The translations under genes and the position numbers were made by a program. Below the pieces are notes generated by a model. The model saw only the letters and a program-made list of their open reading frames with translations, was not told where the DNA came from and made no database searches. Below, one piece after another: positions 9,801 to 18,337 of a stretch of DNA of 64,000 nt. Position 1 is the first letter of the stretch. Every line of letters starts with the position of its first letter. This DNA is from Bacteroidia bacterium (GTDB lineage Bacteria > Bacteroidota > Bacteroidia > 2-12-FULL-35-15): positions 248,001-312,000 of the forward strand of contig JAURXZ010000001.1 of NCBI GenBank assembly GCA_030654175.1. Direction: 5' to 3'.

Positions 9801-10392
9801 GAAGATAGCAGGTGGACTAAGTGCTTCAATCACACCTGGTGGAGTTACCACATTTTGTAACGGAGGGAACGTGAAATTATTCGCTAACACCTGCTCAGGT
9901 TATACTTATCAATGGAAAAAAGATGGAGCATATATTCCGGGAGCAATTAATTCCACTTATACCGCATTAACCTCTGGAAATTATCAAGTACAGATAACAC
10001 AAGCTGGGGTTAACGCCTGGTCGGCATTAGTAGCCGTTACAGTTAATGTGTGCAGAGAATCAGATACCAATATAAATGAAGAAACGGAGGAGGAAGATGT
10101 TGTTTTAAATTCTTCTGATTCATTCGATAAATTCAGGATGAATATTTATCCAAATCCTAATACCGGGCTTTTTACAATAGAACTTAATATGGCAATAGAC
10201 CATGAAGAAAAAGTGAAAATTCTTATCGTGAATATGTTGGGACAAGAGGTTTACAATAAAGAGTATTTAGTTAAAGATAATTATTTTAAGGAAACAATCG
10301 AATTAGATAAAGCACTTCCATCAGGAATTTATACTCTTCAAATAGTAAACGACAATATTGTAGAAAACACGAATATGATGTTGGCCAGATAA
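6838..10392 (+). CDS. Secreted PQQ-type glucose/sorbosone dehydrogenase-like multidomain protein with T9SS sorting domain
   Basis: 1184 residues. After a signal segment (about 20-40, ending LEAQ), residues ~45-385 match the six-bladed GSDH/YliI-type soluble dehydrogenase fold: PTSMAFAPDGRIFCTEKSG, HNGGGMVFGADGKLFLALG, AYGFRNPWSIAF, CGWPAVEG. Then come an Ig-like domain (about 388-465, YQWKKNGTDISGA), a PKD/Ig-like module (about 470-580), a segment with an Asp-His-Trp motif (FDHWVHGG), a PA14-like module (about 665-820, YIFWIASDNESELWLS, YYIEAIHREG, GDNLAVGW), a Big-type Ig domain (about 825-905), two further Ig-like repeats and a T9SS type A sorting domain (about 1100-1184, MNIYPNPNTGLFTI). 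The likely activity is oxidation of a sugar or polyol with PQQ at the surface, but PQQ ligands were not checked. Residues from ~470 onward are paralogous to the next protein. Confidence 0.82.
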   Translation: MKTIKFSAQNCHQQSQLLKNYFFSFVSFIFIICSNTLEAQTFPAGFSQVKVASITYPTSMAFAPDGRIFCTEKSGRVKIIKNGVLLSASFLQVTVNQLNERGLSSIAIDPDFNTNHYVYIFYTTASTPIHNRLSRFTANGDVAVAGSEVVIYDFETCVNSIHNGGGMVFGADGKLFLALGNDNVNSYSQDLNNYKGNILRINTDFSVPSGNPFTGSEVAKRTWAYGFRNPWSIAFQPGTNKLFTNDVGEGTWEEINNITGGGKNCGWPAVEGMSSNSAYTNPIYTYHHGATGTDNGCAITGGAFFNPSSSNYPSQYTGKYFYIDYCNHWINYLDLTNGAQKFNFATNLANALNYIKVGTDGNLYYFSISTNSLYKIIYSNNNSPAITSQPNNLSVSQGQQAVFNVAASGSNPLTYQWKKNGTDISGAYSSSYTINNVQASDAGQYSIYISNSFGNVSSNAATLTVTAFNAKPVATIITPPNGTFYRDGNTISFSGNATDQEDGVLPASAFSWEVEFRHDMHVHPGPDISSGIKTGSFIASFGSEAAANVFFRLILYVTDSQGSKDTAFVDIHPVTSTLSLASQPSGLQIQLEGLPHPTPYSVLSISGMTRTLGVASPQVLNGINYVFDHWVHGGNATQNILITDNDQAFTAVFIASGPAACTASGTITRDYWANVTGSSISSVPFNSTPTSSSQLTIFEGPSNIGPNYGSRIRGYICPPSTGNYIFWIASDNESELWLSTNDLPTNKIKIASVPGFTASRNWTKYSQQKSALINLTAGKKYYIEAIHREGAEGDNLAVGWQLPNGTMERPIPGSRLSPFSNSNAPVVTITSPTNNSSYPSPSNITINATASSNGGSISKVEFYKGTAKIGEDLTAPYSFTWVNVTSGNYGLKAIATNNIGQTGASPGVDITVTTCPTPKITPLGPTTICSGSVTLQSNTGAGYIYQWKKDGVNISGATNSSFIATTSGAYQVKVIQGSCISWSAPTSVKIAGGLSASITPGGVTTFCNGGNVKLFANTCSGYTYQWKKDGAYIPGAINSTYTALTSGNYQVQITQAGVNAWSALVAVTVNVCRESDTNINEETEEEDVVLNSSDSFDKFRMNIYPNPNTGLFTIELNMAIDHEEKVKILIVNMLGQEVYNKEYLVKDNYFKETIELDKALPSGIYTLQIVNDNIVENTNMMLAR

Positions 10393-10441
10393 TAGGATAG
10401 AGAATATAAAAAACAGATTCTGTCGAAAAAAAATAAATACC

Positions 10442-13400
10442 ATGAATGCTTTTTTCAAAATTACAGTTGTAGTTTTTTTGCTATTAAACAAAAACATCAA
10501 CGCCCAAAGTTCACAACCTGTTTTTCAGTGGACGAAACCTGACGGGGAAGGTCAGTACGACTATGGATATGGTATTGCAACTGATAGTATGGGAAATGTT
10601 TATGTTGCAGGGAAATTCGAAATGGACGCCAATTTTGGTGGGAACACCTGGGTGAAATGTGCCGGTAACCATGATATTTATATAGCTAAATATGGGCCTT
10701 TAGGAGATTTTAAATGGGTTAGAACAGCCGGAGGGGTATGGGGCGATTATTCCCGGGCGGTGACTTGTGATGCAGCAGGCAATGTTTATATCACAGGTGA
10801 AATAGAAATGAATTGCGAATTTTTTGGCTCAGGAATTACACTTTATAGTCATGGTGATAACGATATATTTGTCACCAAATATAATACTGATGGAGATCTG
10901 CTGTGGGCCAAAAAACTTGGCGGAGGCCCAAAAAGTGATAGAGGATATGGAATTACAAATACTGCTGATGGTGTATATGTTACAGGGAATTTTCAGCTGA
11001 CATGTGTTTTTAATGAAAATATCACCATAACGCCAAAAGGGTTGTATGACATATTTGTTGCAAAATATTCTCTAAATGGCGATTTTCAATGGATAAGAAC
11101 TGCCGGTGGAACAGCTAATGATGAAGGTTGGGCGATAAGCAGTGATCCTGCTGGAAACGTATATTCAACAGGATATTTTACGGGAACTGCAAATTTTAGT
11201 GGTACAAATATATCAAGTTCAGGTGGAGCAGATATTTTTATTGCTAAATACAATTCTTCCGGGACCCTGGTATGGGTCACAAAAGCAGGTGGTTCGGGTA
11301 ATGACTATGGAAGAGGGATTGCAGTTGATAAGTTAAGCAGGGTATTCATAACCGGTGGATTTAGAAGTAGATGTTATTTTGGTACTATCCGACTTACTGC
11401 TGCCAGTTCGAATGATGATATTTTTGTTGCAAGTTATAATTCTTCAGGAGGGCCGATTTGGGCAAGGAGAGCAGGAGGAAGTTATGGCGATATAGGGAAG
11501 GCTATAGCTGTGGACCCATCTTCCAATGTAACAATTACAGGATATTTTGCTGGCAGCGCAACTTTTGGAAATACTAATATTACCGGTGTAGATGGAGCAG
11601 AGATTTATTTTGCTTCCTATGATGCAGCCGGAAATTTCAAATGGGTGCTTAAAGCTACAGGAGTAGCTGATGCCACAAGTTCCGGAGGGCTTCCGGAATC
11701 GGGACTTTCAATTGCTGCTGACCGTTGGAATAATGTTTTCGCCTCGGGCTGTTATCGCTCGAGTTCTACTTTTGGAAATACAACACTTGCAGCATGGGAC
11801 CATACAGATGTTTTTACTACAAAAATAGGAATAACGAATACGAAGCCGGATGCCATTATTATTGCTCCGGTCGCTGGAACACTCTACCGTGCCGGAGACA
11901 TTATTAATTTTTCGGGAAATGCCACTGATCCACAAGATGGTAATTTACCTGCCAGTGCTTATAGCTGGAAAGTTGATCTATATAGCGGTTCACAAATTAT
12001 TCAAGGTCCTGCTATTTTACCGGGAATAAAAAATGGTTCTTTTACTATTCCATCTACCGGAGAAGCATCTGCAAATGTATTTTATCGTTTGACGCTTGTG
12101 GTAACAGATGTTCAGGGACTAAAGGATACCGCTTTTGTAGATATCAGCCCAATAGCCTCTACGTTAAGTTTAACCTCCCAACCTTCCGGTCTTCAAATAC
12201 TTTTAAATGGTCAGCCTCGCACAACTCCTTATGTTGTGTCTGCAGTGTCAGGCATGACGCCTTCTTTAGGGATCACAACTCCTCAAACATTAAATGCAAT
12301 TAGCTATACTTTTGATCATTGGCTGCATGGCGGTACTGCCATGCAAAATATTTCGGTTACAGATAGCAACAGAACGTATACAGCTATTTTTAATGCCGGT
12401 GGAGCCGGTAGTAGCTGTATTTCCTCAGGTACTATCACCCGGGATTATTGGGCTAATTTTACCGGTTTAATAACCGAGCTTCCTGTAAATACCACTCCTA
12501 CAAGCACCATATTATTAACAAAATTTGAAGGACCTTCTCAGGTTGCTGATAATTATGGCAGTCGTATAAGAGGATATATTTGTCCTCCTTCAACTGGTAA
12601 TTATATTTTCTGGATCGCCAGTGATAATAAAAGTGAATTGTGGTTAAGTACAAATGATCAGCCTGCTAATAAAATAAAAATAGCTTATGCTTCTTCATAC
12701 ACGCTATCGAGGGAATGGACCAAATATCCATCTCAACAATCAATACCTATTAGCCTTTTAGAAGGAACGAGATATTACATTGAAGCAATACATAAAGAAT
12801 CCGCTGATGGAGACAATTTAGCGGTTGGCTGGCAACTTCCAAATGGCGTTTTGGAAAGGCCAATTCCCGGTACTCGACTTTCTCCCTTTGGTGTTCCTTT
12901 ATCTGTAAATATAATTTCACCTCTTAGTAGCAGTTCATTTAATGTTGGATCTACTATTTCTATTCAATCTGTTGTATCAGGAGGGACAGGAACAATTCAA
13001 AAAGTTGAGTTCTTTGCTAATACAACAAAAATTGGCGAAAGTTTAACAAGTCCCTATAGTTTTATATGGAGCAATGCTAATGCTGGTTTATATGCACTTA
13101 CAGCAAAAGTAACTGATAACTTAAATAATTCTAATGTTTCTGCCGTAGTTAATATTACTATTGTTGAGAACAATGTACCAGTAATAAATATTAATTCACC
13201 GGTAAATGGAACAATCTTCTCTACTCCAGCAAACATAGACATTAGTGCGGACGCCATGTCAAATGGTGGTAACATAACAAAAGTAGAATTTTTTCAGGAT
13301 ACAACTAAGATTGGTGAAGATCTGTCAGAACCTTTTCAGTATACATGGATGAATATAACTTCCGGGAATTATACTTTAAAAGCTGTTGCAACCGACAACA

Positions 13401-14257
13401 CCAATCAATCTGGAAATTCCCAAACAATAAATATAACAGTTGCAACTTGTACCACCCCAACCATAATCCCATTAGGCTCTTTAACAATGTGTTCGGATTC
13501 TGTTACTTTAAAAACAAATGCAAATCCAGGCAATCTTTATCAATGGATTAGAAATGGTATTAATATAATTGGTGCAACTAACCTTTCATACACAGCTTCA
13601 GTAGCAGGTAATTACCAGGTCAAAGTTATTCAAGGCTCTTGTATATCCTGGTCAGCGCCAGTATCTGTTAAAATACAAAGTGGACTGAGTGCTTCTATCA
13701 CACCAGGCGGAGCTACAACATTTTGTTCTGGTGGAGAGTTGAAATTATTTGCAAATACATGTTCCGGTTATACCTATCAATGGAAAAAGGATAATGTAGC
13801 TATTGCAGGTGCTACAAGTTCAAGTTACATTGCAACAAGTTCAGGAAGTTATCAGGTGAAAATAACACTGGCCGGAGTGAGCGCATGGTCAGCATTATTA
13901 GCGGTTACAGTAAATGCATGCCGAGAATCCGAATCAAATCAAATCGAATCGAATGAGGATCAAACTAATTCGGAATTACCAGCAGCAAAAAATAAATTTC
14001 AGATGAATGTATTTCCCAATCCAAATACCGGACTATTTACAATAGCACTCAACATACCCTTAATTAAGGAAGAAAAAGTACAGATGAAGATAGTTGATAT
14101 TTTAGGTCGGGAAGTTTACAATAAAGAATATGTAATTAAAGATAACTATTTTAAAGAAATTGTAGAATTAGATAAAGCACTTCCTACAGGGGTTTACACA
14201 CTACAGGTGATAATTGGAGATAAGATTGAAAATACAAGCATGATTTTGTCGAGATAG
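10442..14257 (+). CDS. Giant SBBP/PA14/Ig multidomain T9SS cargo protein
   Basis: 1271 residues. The signal peptide (1-21, ending NINA) is followed by about eight SBBP repeats (about 25-470, GNVYVAGKF ... DIYIAKYG ... WVRTAGG), a PKD/Ig-like module (about 472-575), the FDHWLHGG segment, a PA14-like module (about 660-815), two Big-type Ig domains (about 825-1000), two CHU-type Ig repeats with Cys pairs (about 1005-1170), and a T9SS type A sorting domain (about 1190-1271, MNVFPNPNTGLFTI). From ~470 to the end it parallels the preceding protein module by module; its front half instead parallels the protein at 1034-3016. It starts 50 bp after the previous stop, so the two are probably cotranscribed. 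PA14 modules often bind glycans, suggesting a role in adhesion or substrate binding (inference). Confidence 0.85.
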   Translation: MNAFFKITVVVFLLLNKNINAQSSQPVFQWTKPDGEGQYDYGYGIATDSMGNVYVAGKFEMDANFGGNTWVKCAGNHDIYIAKYGPLGDFKWVRTAGGVWGDYSRAVTCDAAGNVYITGEIEMNCEFFGSGITLYSHGDNDIFVTKYNTDGDLLWAKKLGGGPKSDRGYGITNTADGVYVTGNFQLTCVFNENITITPKGLYDIFVAKYSLNGDFQWIRTAGGTANDEGWAISSDPAGNVYSTGYFTGTANFSGTNISSSGGADIFIAKYNSSGTLVWVTKAGGSGNDYGRGIAVDKLSRVFITGGFRSRCYFGTIRLTAASSNDDIFVASYNSSGGPIWARRAGGSYGDIGKAIAVDPSSNVTITGYFAGSATFGNTNITGVDGAEIYFASYDAAGNFKWVLKATGVADATSSGGLPESGLSIAADRWNNVFASGCYRSSSTFGNTTLAAWDHTDVFTTKIGITNTKPDAIIIAPVAGTLYRAGDIINFSGNATDPQDGNLPASAYSWKVDLYSGSQIIQGPAILPGIKNGSFTIPSTGEASANVFYRLTLVVTDVQGLKDTAFVDISPIASTLSLTSQPSGLQILLNGQPRTTPYVVSAVSGMTPSLGITTPQTLNAISYTFDHWLHGGTAMQNISVTDSNRTYTAIFNAGGAGSSCISSGTITRDYWANFTGLITELPVNTTPTSTILLTKFEGPSQVADNYGSRIRGYICPPSTGNYIFWIASDNKSELWLSTNDQPANKIKIAYASSYTLSREWTKYPSQQSIPISLLEGTRYYIEAIHKESADGDNLAVGWQLPNGVLERPIPGTRLSPFGVPLSVNIISPLSSSSFNVGSTISIQSVVSGGTGTIQKVEFFANTTKIGESLTSPYSFIWSNANAGLYALTAKVTDNLNNSNVSAVVNITIVENNVPVININSPVNGTIFSTPANIDISADAMSNGGNITKVEFFQDTTKIGEDLSEPFQYTWMNITSGNYTLKAVATDNTNQSGNSQTINITVATCTTPTIIPLGSLTMCSDSVTLKTNANPGNLYQWIRNGINIIGATNLSYTASVAGNYQVKVIQGSCISWSAPVSVKIQSGLSASITPGGATTFCSGGELKLFANTCSGYTYQWKKDNVAIAGATSSSYIATSSGSYQVKITLAGVSAWSALLAVTVNACRESESNQIESNEDQTNSELPAAKNKFQMNVFPNPNTGLFTIALNIPLIKEEKVQMKIVDILGREVYNKEYVIKDNYFKEIVELDKALPTGVYTLQVIIGDKIENTSMILSR

Positions 14258-14347
14258 TATCATGTTTTGCTTTTTAATTTTTTTTCATTTTAAATTGAAG
14301 AAAGCATTTTTAAAATATTTTAACCAAAAGAAGAATTGAAAAATTTA

Positions 14348-15154
14348 ATGGACATACTTTCCGCTTTTGAACCCATAAGTCTTTCTGAAATGGAAAGTGT
14401 TGCGTTAATGAACAGGACAGATACTAAATTTGTTTTTAGGTTTGATCAGCTTGGTGATTTTCTAAAAGAACTTTCATGTGATTATAGAGTATTAGATATA
14501 AATGGGATCCGTGCTAGCAAATACGAAACACTTTATTATGATACTCCTGATTTTGAAATGTACATGGCGCACCACAGAAGAAAACCATGCAGATATAAGA
14601 TCAGACATCGAATATATGTAGATTCCAACCTTCATTATTTTGAAATTAAATTTAAAAACAATAAAGGAAGAACCATAAAAAGCAGGATTAAACGAAAAGA
14701 AACCGACCTGACTATAGAAGGAAAAGCCGAGCAGTTTTTAGCTGAAAAAACTAGTTTTATAGCTAAAGACCTGGTTCCAATATTATGGTCAAACTGTTCG
14801 AGAATTACTTTGGTTAATAAGTTTTCCAAGGAAAGGCTTACCTTAGATATTGATCTTCAATTTAAAAATGATTTACATGAAAAAAAATTATCTAATGTGG
14901 TTATAGCAGAAGTGAAACAGGAAAAACTGTCACCTTCTCCCTTTATCAGATTGATGAAAAAAAAAGGTGTTAGATCAGGTTCGATAAGTAAGTATTGTTT
15001 TGGCGTGATATTTCTTTATGACAAAATCAAACAAAATAATTTTAAACCAAATTTAATTATCATTAATAAGATCAATAATTATGAAAGCAAACCTGAGCTT
15101 TCCATTATTAATAAAGATACTTATGAAAGCAAACCTGAACTTGTTGTTTGCTAA
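14348..15154 (+). CDS. VTC-domain polyphosphate polymerase-like protein
   Basis: 268 residues from the ATG at 14348; an in-frame TTG four codons earlier (14336) is the other possible start. The VTC/CYTH tunnel fold is indicated by alternating basic and acidic strand motifs: RTDTKFVF, SKYETLYYDTPDF, YKIRHRIY, HYFEIKFKNNKGRTIKSR, LTLDIDLQF and IAEVKQE. These supply the Arg/Lys residues that bind phosphate chains and the Glu/Asp that bind metal. VTC proteins make inorganic polyphosphate from ATP. The last ~30 residues carry a short tandem repeat (YESKPEL twice, 15 residues apart), probably a recent duplication. The convergent neighbours encode DUF4956 and DUF2490, which commonly accompany this family. 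Confidence 0.8.
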   Translation: MDILSAFEPISLSEMESVALMNRTDTKFVFRFDQLGDFLKELSCDYRVLDINGIRASKYETLYYDTPDFEMYMAHHRRKPCRYKIRHRIYVDSNLHYFEIKFKNNKGRTIKSRIKRKETDLTIEGKAEQFLAEKTSFIAKDLVPILWSNCSRITLVNKFSKERLTLDIDLQFKNDLHEKKLSNVVIAEVKQEKLSPSPFIRLMKKKGVRSGSISKYCFGVIFLYDKIKQNNFKPNLIIINKINNYESKPELSIINKDTYESKPELVVC

Positions 15155-15350
15155 AAGATGTCACCTCAATAATATTCCCTTTTTTAGATCAAATTGCCGT
15201 TAAGGAAAAGCAATTATAAGTTTTATTGAATTTATTACCGTGATCGAATTCTTAAAGTATAAAAAATATATTTGATAAATAATATTCTACCAAGGTGGAT
15301 TCTAAAATAGGGGAGGGATGTTCTTTAATAAAAACAAAATACAAAGAGGA

Positions 15351-16070
15351 TTAATAAAATGTGTGTGTATAGGCAATACCAATTACATAATTGGTTATGG
15401 GATCTATTTGATTAAAACGCTTGTCAATTAAATAATATAAATTTATTTCATCTGTATTGTTGATCTTATACCCGCATCCTGCAAACAGTCGTAGTTTTTT
15501 TGTTGTCAACTGTTCCCAATCAACAATTTTTGATTGTAATTCCGCTGCTATATAAGGAGTGAATTTGTTTAAATCGTATTTGATCGTTATTTTACTTCTT
15601 GTATAATATTTGGGAATCTGACCTGTTTCACTGCTATTTATATCTTCCAGCTGGTATTGGATTCTATGTCTGTATACTAATACAAATGGTTTTATTTTCT
15701 TCTTCAAGGTTAAAGTCCAGTAAAGCCTGTGACGTAAACTTAAGTCCTGAATTGAGTTCAACTTATTGATAAATCGATAGTCTAATGACGTATTAATATT
15801 TTTATTGAATATATACGTCATGCCAATATCGGAAAATGAATAATTTAATTGGGTTATATTTTGACTAACTCTTGCGGCCTGTTTGAAATGAAGAAGGACT
15901 TTTGGACTTGCCAGTTTTTTTAAAGAAACAGACGCCCACAAATTAGCATCATTCCTCTGTCCATAGCATAGCTGCGTCAGACAAATCAGATTTAATAAAA
16001 CAAAAGATAAAGTTGTTTTTTTCAATTTGTGGTATATGAGATTATTTATTGTTGTTATCAATTTCAGCAA
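15351..16070 (-). CDS. DUF2490 outer-membrane-barrel-like protein
   Basis: 239 residues. The N-terminal hydrophobic region (about 18-37, LSFVLLNLICLTQLCYG) is a signal peptide. The rest alternates polar and aromatic residues as in a small beta-barrel (NLWASVSLKKL, DIGMTYIFNKNINTSLDYRFI, LRHRLYWTLTLKK, RHRIQYQLE), ending with an aromatic residue (HTFY), a common outer-membrane insertion signal. The pattern fits DUF2490. It overlaps the upstream DUF4956 gene by 29 nt, so the two are translationally coupled, and it faces the VTC gene. A role at the outer membrane connected to polyphosphate is inferred from context only. Confidence 0.75.
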   Translation of the reverse strand: MLKLITTINNLIYHKLKKTTLSFVLLNLICLTQLCYGQRNDANLWASVSLKKLASPKVLLHFKQAARVSQNITQLNYSFSDIGMTYIFNKNINTSLDYRFINKLNSIQDLSLRHRLYWTLTLKKKIKPFVLVYRHRIQYQLEDINSSETGQIPKYYTRSKITIKYDLNKFTPYIAAELQSKIVDWEQLTTKKLRLFAGCGYKINNTDEINLYYLIDKRFNQIDPITNYVIGIAYTHTFY

Positions 16071-16848
16071 GCGATGCCGGTATTACAACAGGGGTTTTAT
16101 CTTCATAATAATATAATTTAACAACAGCTGTGTCCTTCAAAAAATTCAACTTCCCAATTGACACACGATGGATGTTTAGCCCGGTCCTTTCTTTTAAATC
16201 CATTATCAAAGCTGCATGACGGTCAGGTTTTATCATTTCAATGTTTTCATATTGAATCGATTGAGAAAGCTCCTTTTTCTGAAATAAACTTCCTTCCAGG
16301 AAAAACGTTATTAATAGAATCAAACTGCATAGAATACTTAATTCAAATGCAGAAGCCTTACTAATGGAAGTGATAAGGCCAATTGCAATTGCTAAAAACA
16401 AATATGTCATATCTTTGGCTGAAATGTTTTCCGTCCGGTATCTTAGCATAGAAAAAACAGCAAATAAACCAAAGGCTGCACCCAATCCCATGTCCACTTT
16501 GTTAAGTAAGAAGGTGATCATAAAAATGATCAGATTGAATGTAAAAAAAGTAAAGAACAATTCTCTTTTTTTGTAATTAGGATAATAAATTAATCTAATC
16601 AGAATTAGAACGGCTATCAGATCAATTATCAAACGTGTAAAAAACTTATCCGATAATTTATCGATTTCTACAGAGAAAAAACCATCAGCTTGTCCTTTTT
16701 TTTCTTTTTTTAAATTATCCTGTGTTGATGACTCATTTGCAATTGAAGTTATCGATGCTGTGTTATCTTCTTGAGAAAAAATTTTAAACTGTGGTATCAG
16801 GATCAATCCCACTAAAAGAACTATTAATAATTTTGTGTTTTTTTTCAT
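16042..16848 (-). CDS. DUF4956 integral membrane protein
   Basis: 268 residues. It has a signal-like or membrane N-terminus (1-25), a polar linker rich in Ser, Lys and Glu (about 27-55), then about four membrane helices (about 68-190) around the family signature GLGAAFGLFAVFSMLRYRTENISAKDMTYLF, and a C-terminal soluble domain (about 200-268, LIMDLKERTGLNIHRVSIG) with a ferredoxin-like pattern. DUF4956 proteins recur next to VTC-type polyphosphate polymerases in many bacteria; a role as membrane partner or transporter is plausible but not shown. Its end overlaps the start of the DUF2490 gene. Confidence 0.8.
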   Translation of the reverse strand: MKKNTKLLIVLLVGLILIPQFKIFSQEDNTASITSIANESSTQDNLKKEKKGQADGFFSVEIDKLSDKFFTRLIIDLIAVLILIRLIYYPNYKKRELFFTFFTFNLIIFMITFLLNKVDMGLGAAFGLFAVFSMLRYRTENISAKDMTYLFLAIAIGLITSISKASAFELSILCSLILLITFFLEGSLFQKKELSQSIQYENIEMIKPDRHAALIMDLKERTGLNIHRVSIGKLNFLKDTAVVKLYYYEDKTPVVIPASLAEIDNNNK

Positions 16849-16897
16849 CGGGCTAATTTTATTGTTTTTTAATAATTATAAAAGATTTGTGATTTTT

Positions 16898-17509
16898 TCA
16901 GTAATATTCGTACATATATTTTTTTGTAGTTTCTAATTCATTGTTTCCATTAAAGGTCTTTTTCTCCAATTTTAATCCCTTATTATTATAATAATAAGTT
17001 TCTTTTTTTGTCATTTTATTTTCTGCATTGTATGTTTCTTCTCGATCTTTTTCGCCTTTATTATTATAGGAAAATATATGCTTTTTAAGCTGTTTCGCAT
17101 TAGTGATATCAAATTCGCTTTCTTCTGTTTTATCATTATGCACATTGTATTTATAGATCGTTTTTATATTTATATTTTCGATCGGTTGCGAATTGTTTTT
17201 TGGAATTTTTTTTTCTTTTTGTTCAAAATGAGTTTCCTCGATTTTGTTGTTATTCACATCATACTTAATTGTTTCACTTTTTTTAATAGTTCCATTATTA
17301 TTGTATTCAGTTTCTTCAATAATATCTGCGTTTTTATTAAAAACAACATAATAAGTTTTATATGTAATTTCTTTTCCATTTTCAATAATTGTGACATATT
17401 CAGTGATGGATTTTATTTTATTTTTTTTGACATCTTTTTTTCCTTGAGCAAACGAATACAGTAGGAAGGAATTTATAAGAATAAATGTGAGAATGATCTT
17501 TAATTTCAT
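16898..17509 (-). CDS. Secreted repetitive Lys/Asn/Tyr-rich protein, unknown function
   Basis: 203 residues with a signal peptide (1-21, ending YSFAQG). The mature part is a tandem of about 20-24-residue units of the type K-x-x-x-E-x-x-[YF]-[NY]-N-x-[GK]-x-[IEK]-x-x-[ETK], for example EETEYNNNGTIKKSETIKY and KKETYYYNNKGLKLEKKT. This resembles the beta-strand repeats of YD/MORN-like or toxin_YwqK-type proteins, but no family can be named with confidence. The coding strand is extremely A-rich. It lies 50 bp upstream of the DUF4956 gene and 24 bp downstream of the lipoprotein gene on the same strand. Confidence 0.6.
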   Translation of the reverse strand: MKLKIILTFILINSFLLYSFAQGKKDVKKNKIKSITEYVTIIENGKEITYKTYYVVFNKNADIIEETEYNNNGTIKKSETIKYDVNNNKIEETHFEQKEKKIPKNNSQPIENINIKTIYKYNVHNDKTEESEFDITNAKQLKKHIFSYNNKGEKDREETYNAENKMTKKETYYYNNKGLKLEKKTFNGNNELETTKKYMYEYY

Positions 17510-17533
17510 GAGGTGATGGTTTATGATAATACG

Positions 17534-17947
17534 CTATTGTAGAATGTTAATATCAGGAACTTCAACTGTTTGTTTCCTTTTTGTGATCTCCACCTCTTGA
17601 ATTACAGGCAGATCATTAGCATATTGATTTACTAAATTTCTATATGTACCGCTTGAATCACGGGTATAAGCAAATATTTTATATGTGCCTTTTTGTAAAT
17701 ATTTGAATTCATAAGTGCCATTGTAAGATGTCCTTTTACGCTCCCCATAAGAGAATTCATCTCCATAAATAATGTAGATATCTATATCAGGGGCATACGC
17801 AGAATCAGCTAATACAGTAAAGTTTTTGTTGTAATATTTCGCGTAAACTCTTCCTTTTATAAAAGAAGTCCCTCCCTCACCGGCTTCTTTCTTGCAGGAA
17901 TTGAATATTAAGAGAAAGCCAATTGAAAGTAGATAGATTGATTTCAT
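17534..17947 (-). CDS. Lipoprotein with carboxypeptidase-regulatory-like domain
   Basis: 137 residues. The N-terminus IYLLSIGFLLIFNSCKK is a lipoprotein signal peptide with the modified Cys at about 18. The mature part reads FIKGRVYAKYYN ... YAPDIDIYIIYGD ... TSYNGTYEFKYLQKGTYKIFAYTRD, which fits the seven-strand transthyretin-like/CarboxypepD_reg fold. It is probably an envelope lipoprotein with a binding or structural role. The start is only 2 nt from the stop of the upstream DUF2892 gene, indicating cotranscription. Confidence 0.7.
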   Translation of the reverse strand: MKSIYLLSIGFLLIFNSCKKEAGEGGTSFIKGRVYAKYYNKNFTVLADSAYAPDIDIYIIYGDEFSYGERKRTSYNGTYEFKYLQKGTYKIFAYTRDSSGTYRNLVNQYANDLPVIQEVEITKRKQTVEVPDINILQ

Positions 17948-17949
17948 GA

Positions 17950-18204
17950 TTATTTATTATTTATAAAATAATTTTGATTTTTCCTGTTGTTAGCTTTATC
18001 ATTTAATTTTTTTTTTGTATTTATACCACATGCTCCGTATACAGGACAATAACTTATAGAGCTGGTAATTAACAATGTCGCTGCAACTATTAGACTGATA
18101 AAGACCATACTTCCGGAAATTATTTCTGTAAAAAACAGAACGGTAACTAAAACAGCTATGGTCACTCTTACCACTTTATCTGCTAAACCCAAATTAGCTT
18201 TCAT
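17950..18204 (-). CDS. DUF2892 small membrane protein (YgaP C-terminal type)
   Basis: 84 residues. It has two closely spaced membrane helices (about 9-30 and 33-52) and the family end motif with a Cys pair (SYCPVYGACGINTKK). The N-terminus NLGLADKVVRVTIA corresponds to the family start (N-x-x-x-D-R-x-[IL]-R). The last ~20 residues are Asn/Lys-rich. In other proteins the domain follows a rhodanese domain; standalone copies have no known activity. It is cotranscribed with the lipoprotein gene. Confidence 0.8.
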   Translation of the reverse strand: MKANLGLADKVVRVTIAVLVTVLFFTEIISGSMVFISLIVAATLLITSSISYCPVYGACGINTKKKLNDKANNRKNQNYFINNK

Positions 18205-18247
18205 TGAAAAATTTAAAATTAATTACTTTGGAATCTTTTTTGTTCTC

Positions 18248-18303
18248 GCCACGAAGGCACAAAATTTCACAACTATTTCTTTGTGAATTTGTGCCTTTAT
18301 GAC
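18248..18303. repeat. Hairpin-forming repeat of the GCCACGAAGGCACAAA type
   Basis: An imperfect inverted repeat between the DUF2892 and YtxH genes. The left arm 18248-18272 contains GCCACGAAGGCACAAA, the right arm 18281-18303 contains TTTGTGCCTTTATGAC, with an 8-nt loop. It belongs to the same style of junction repeat as those listed at 41493, 25104 and 47868 but has its own word. No T-run follows on either strand, so a simple terminator is unlikely. Confidence 0.7.
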
Positions 18304-18337
18304 AAGATTAATTGTTTCATAGAACTAAAAATGTTTT

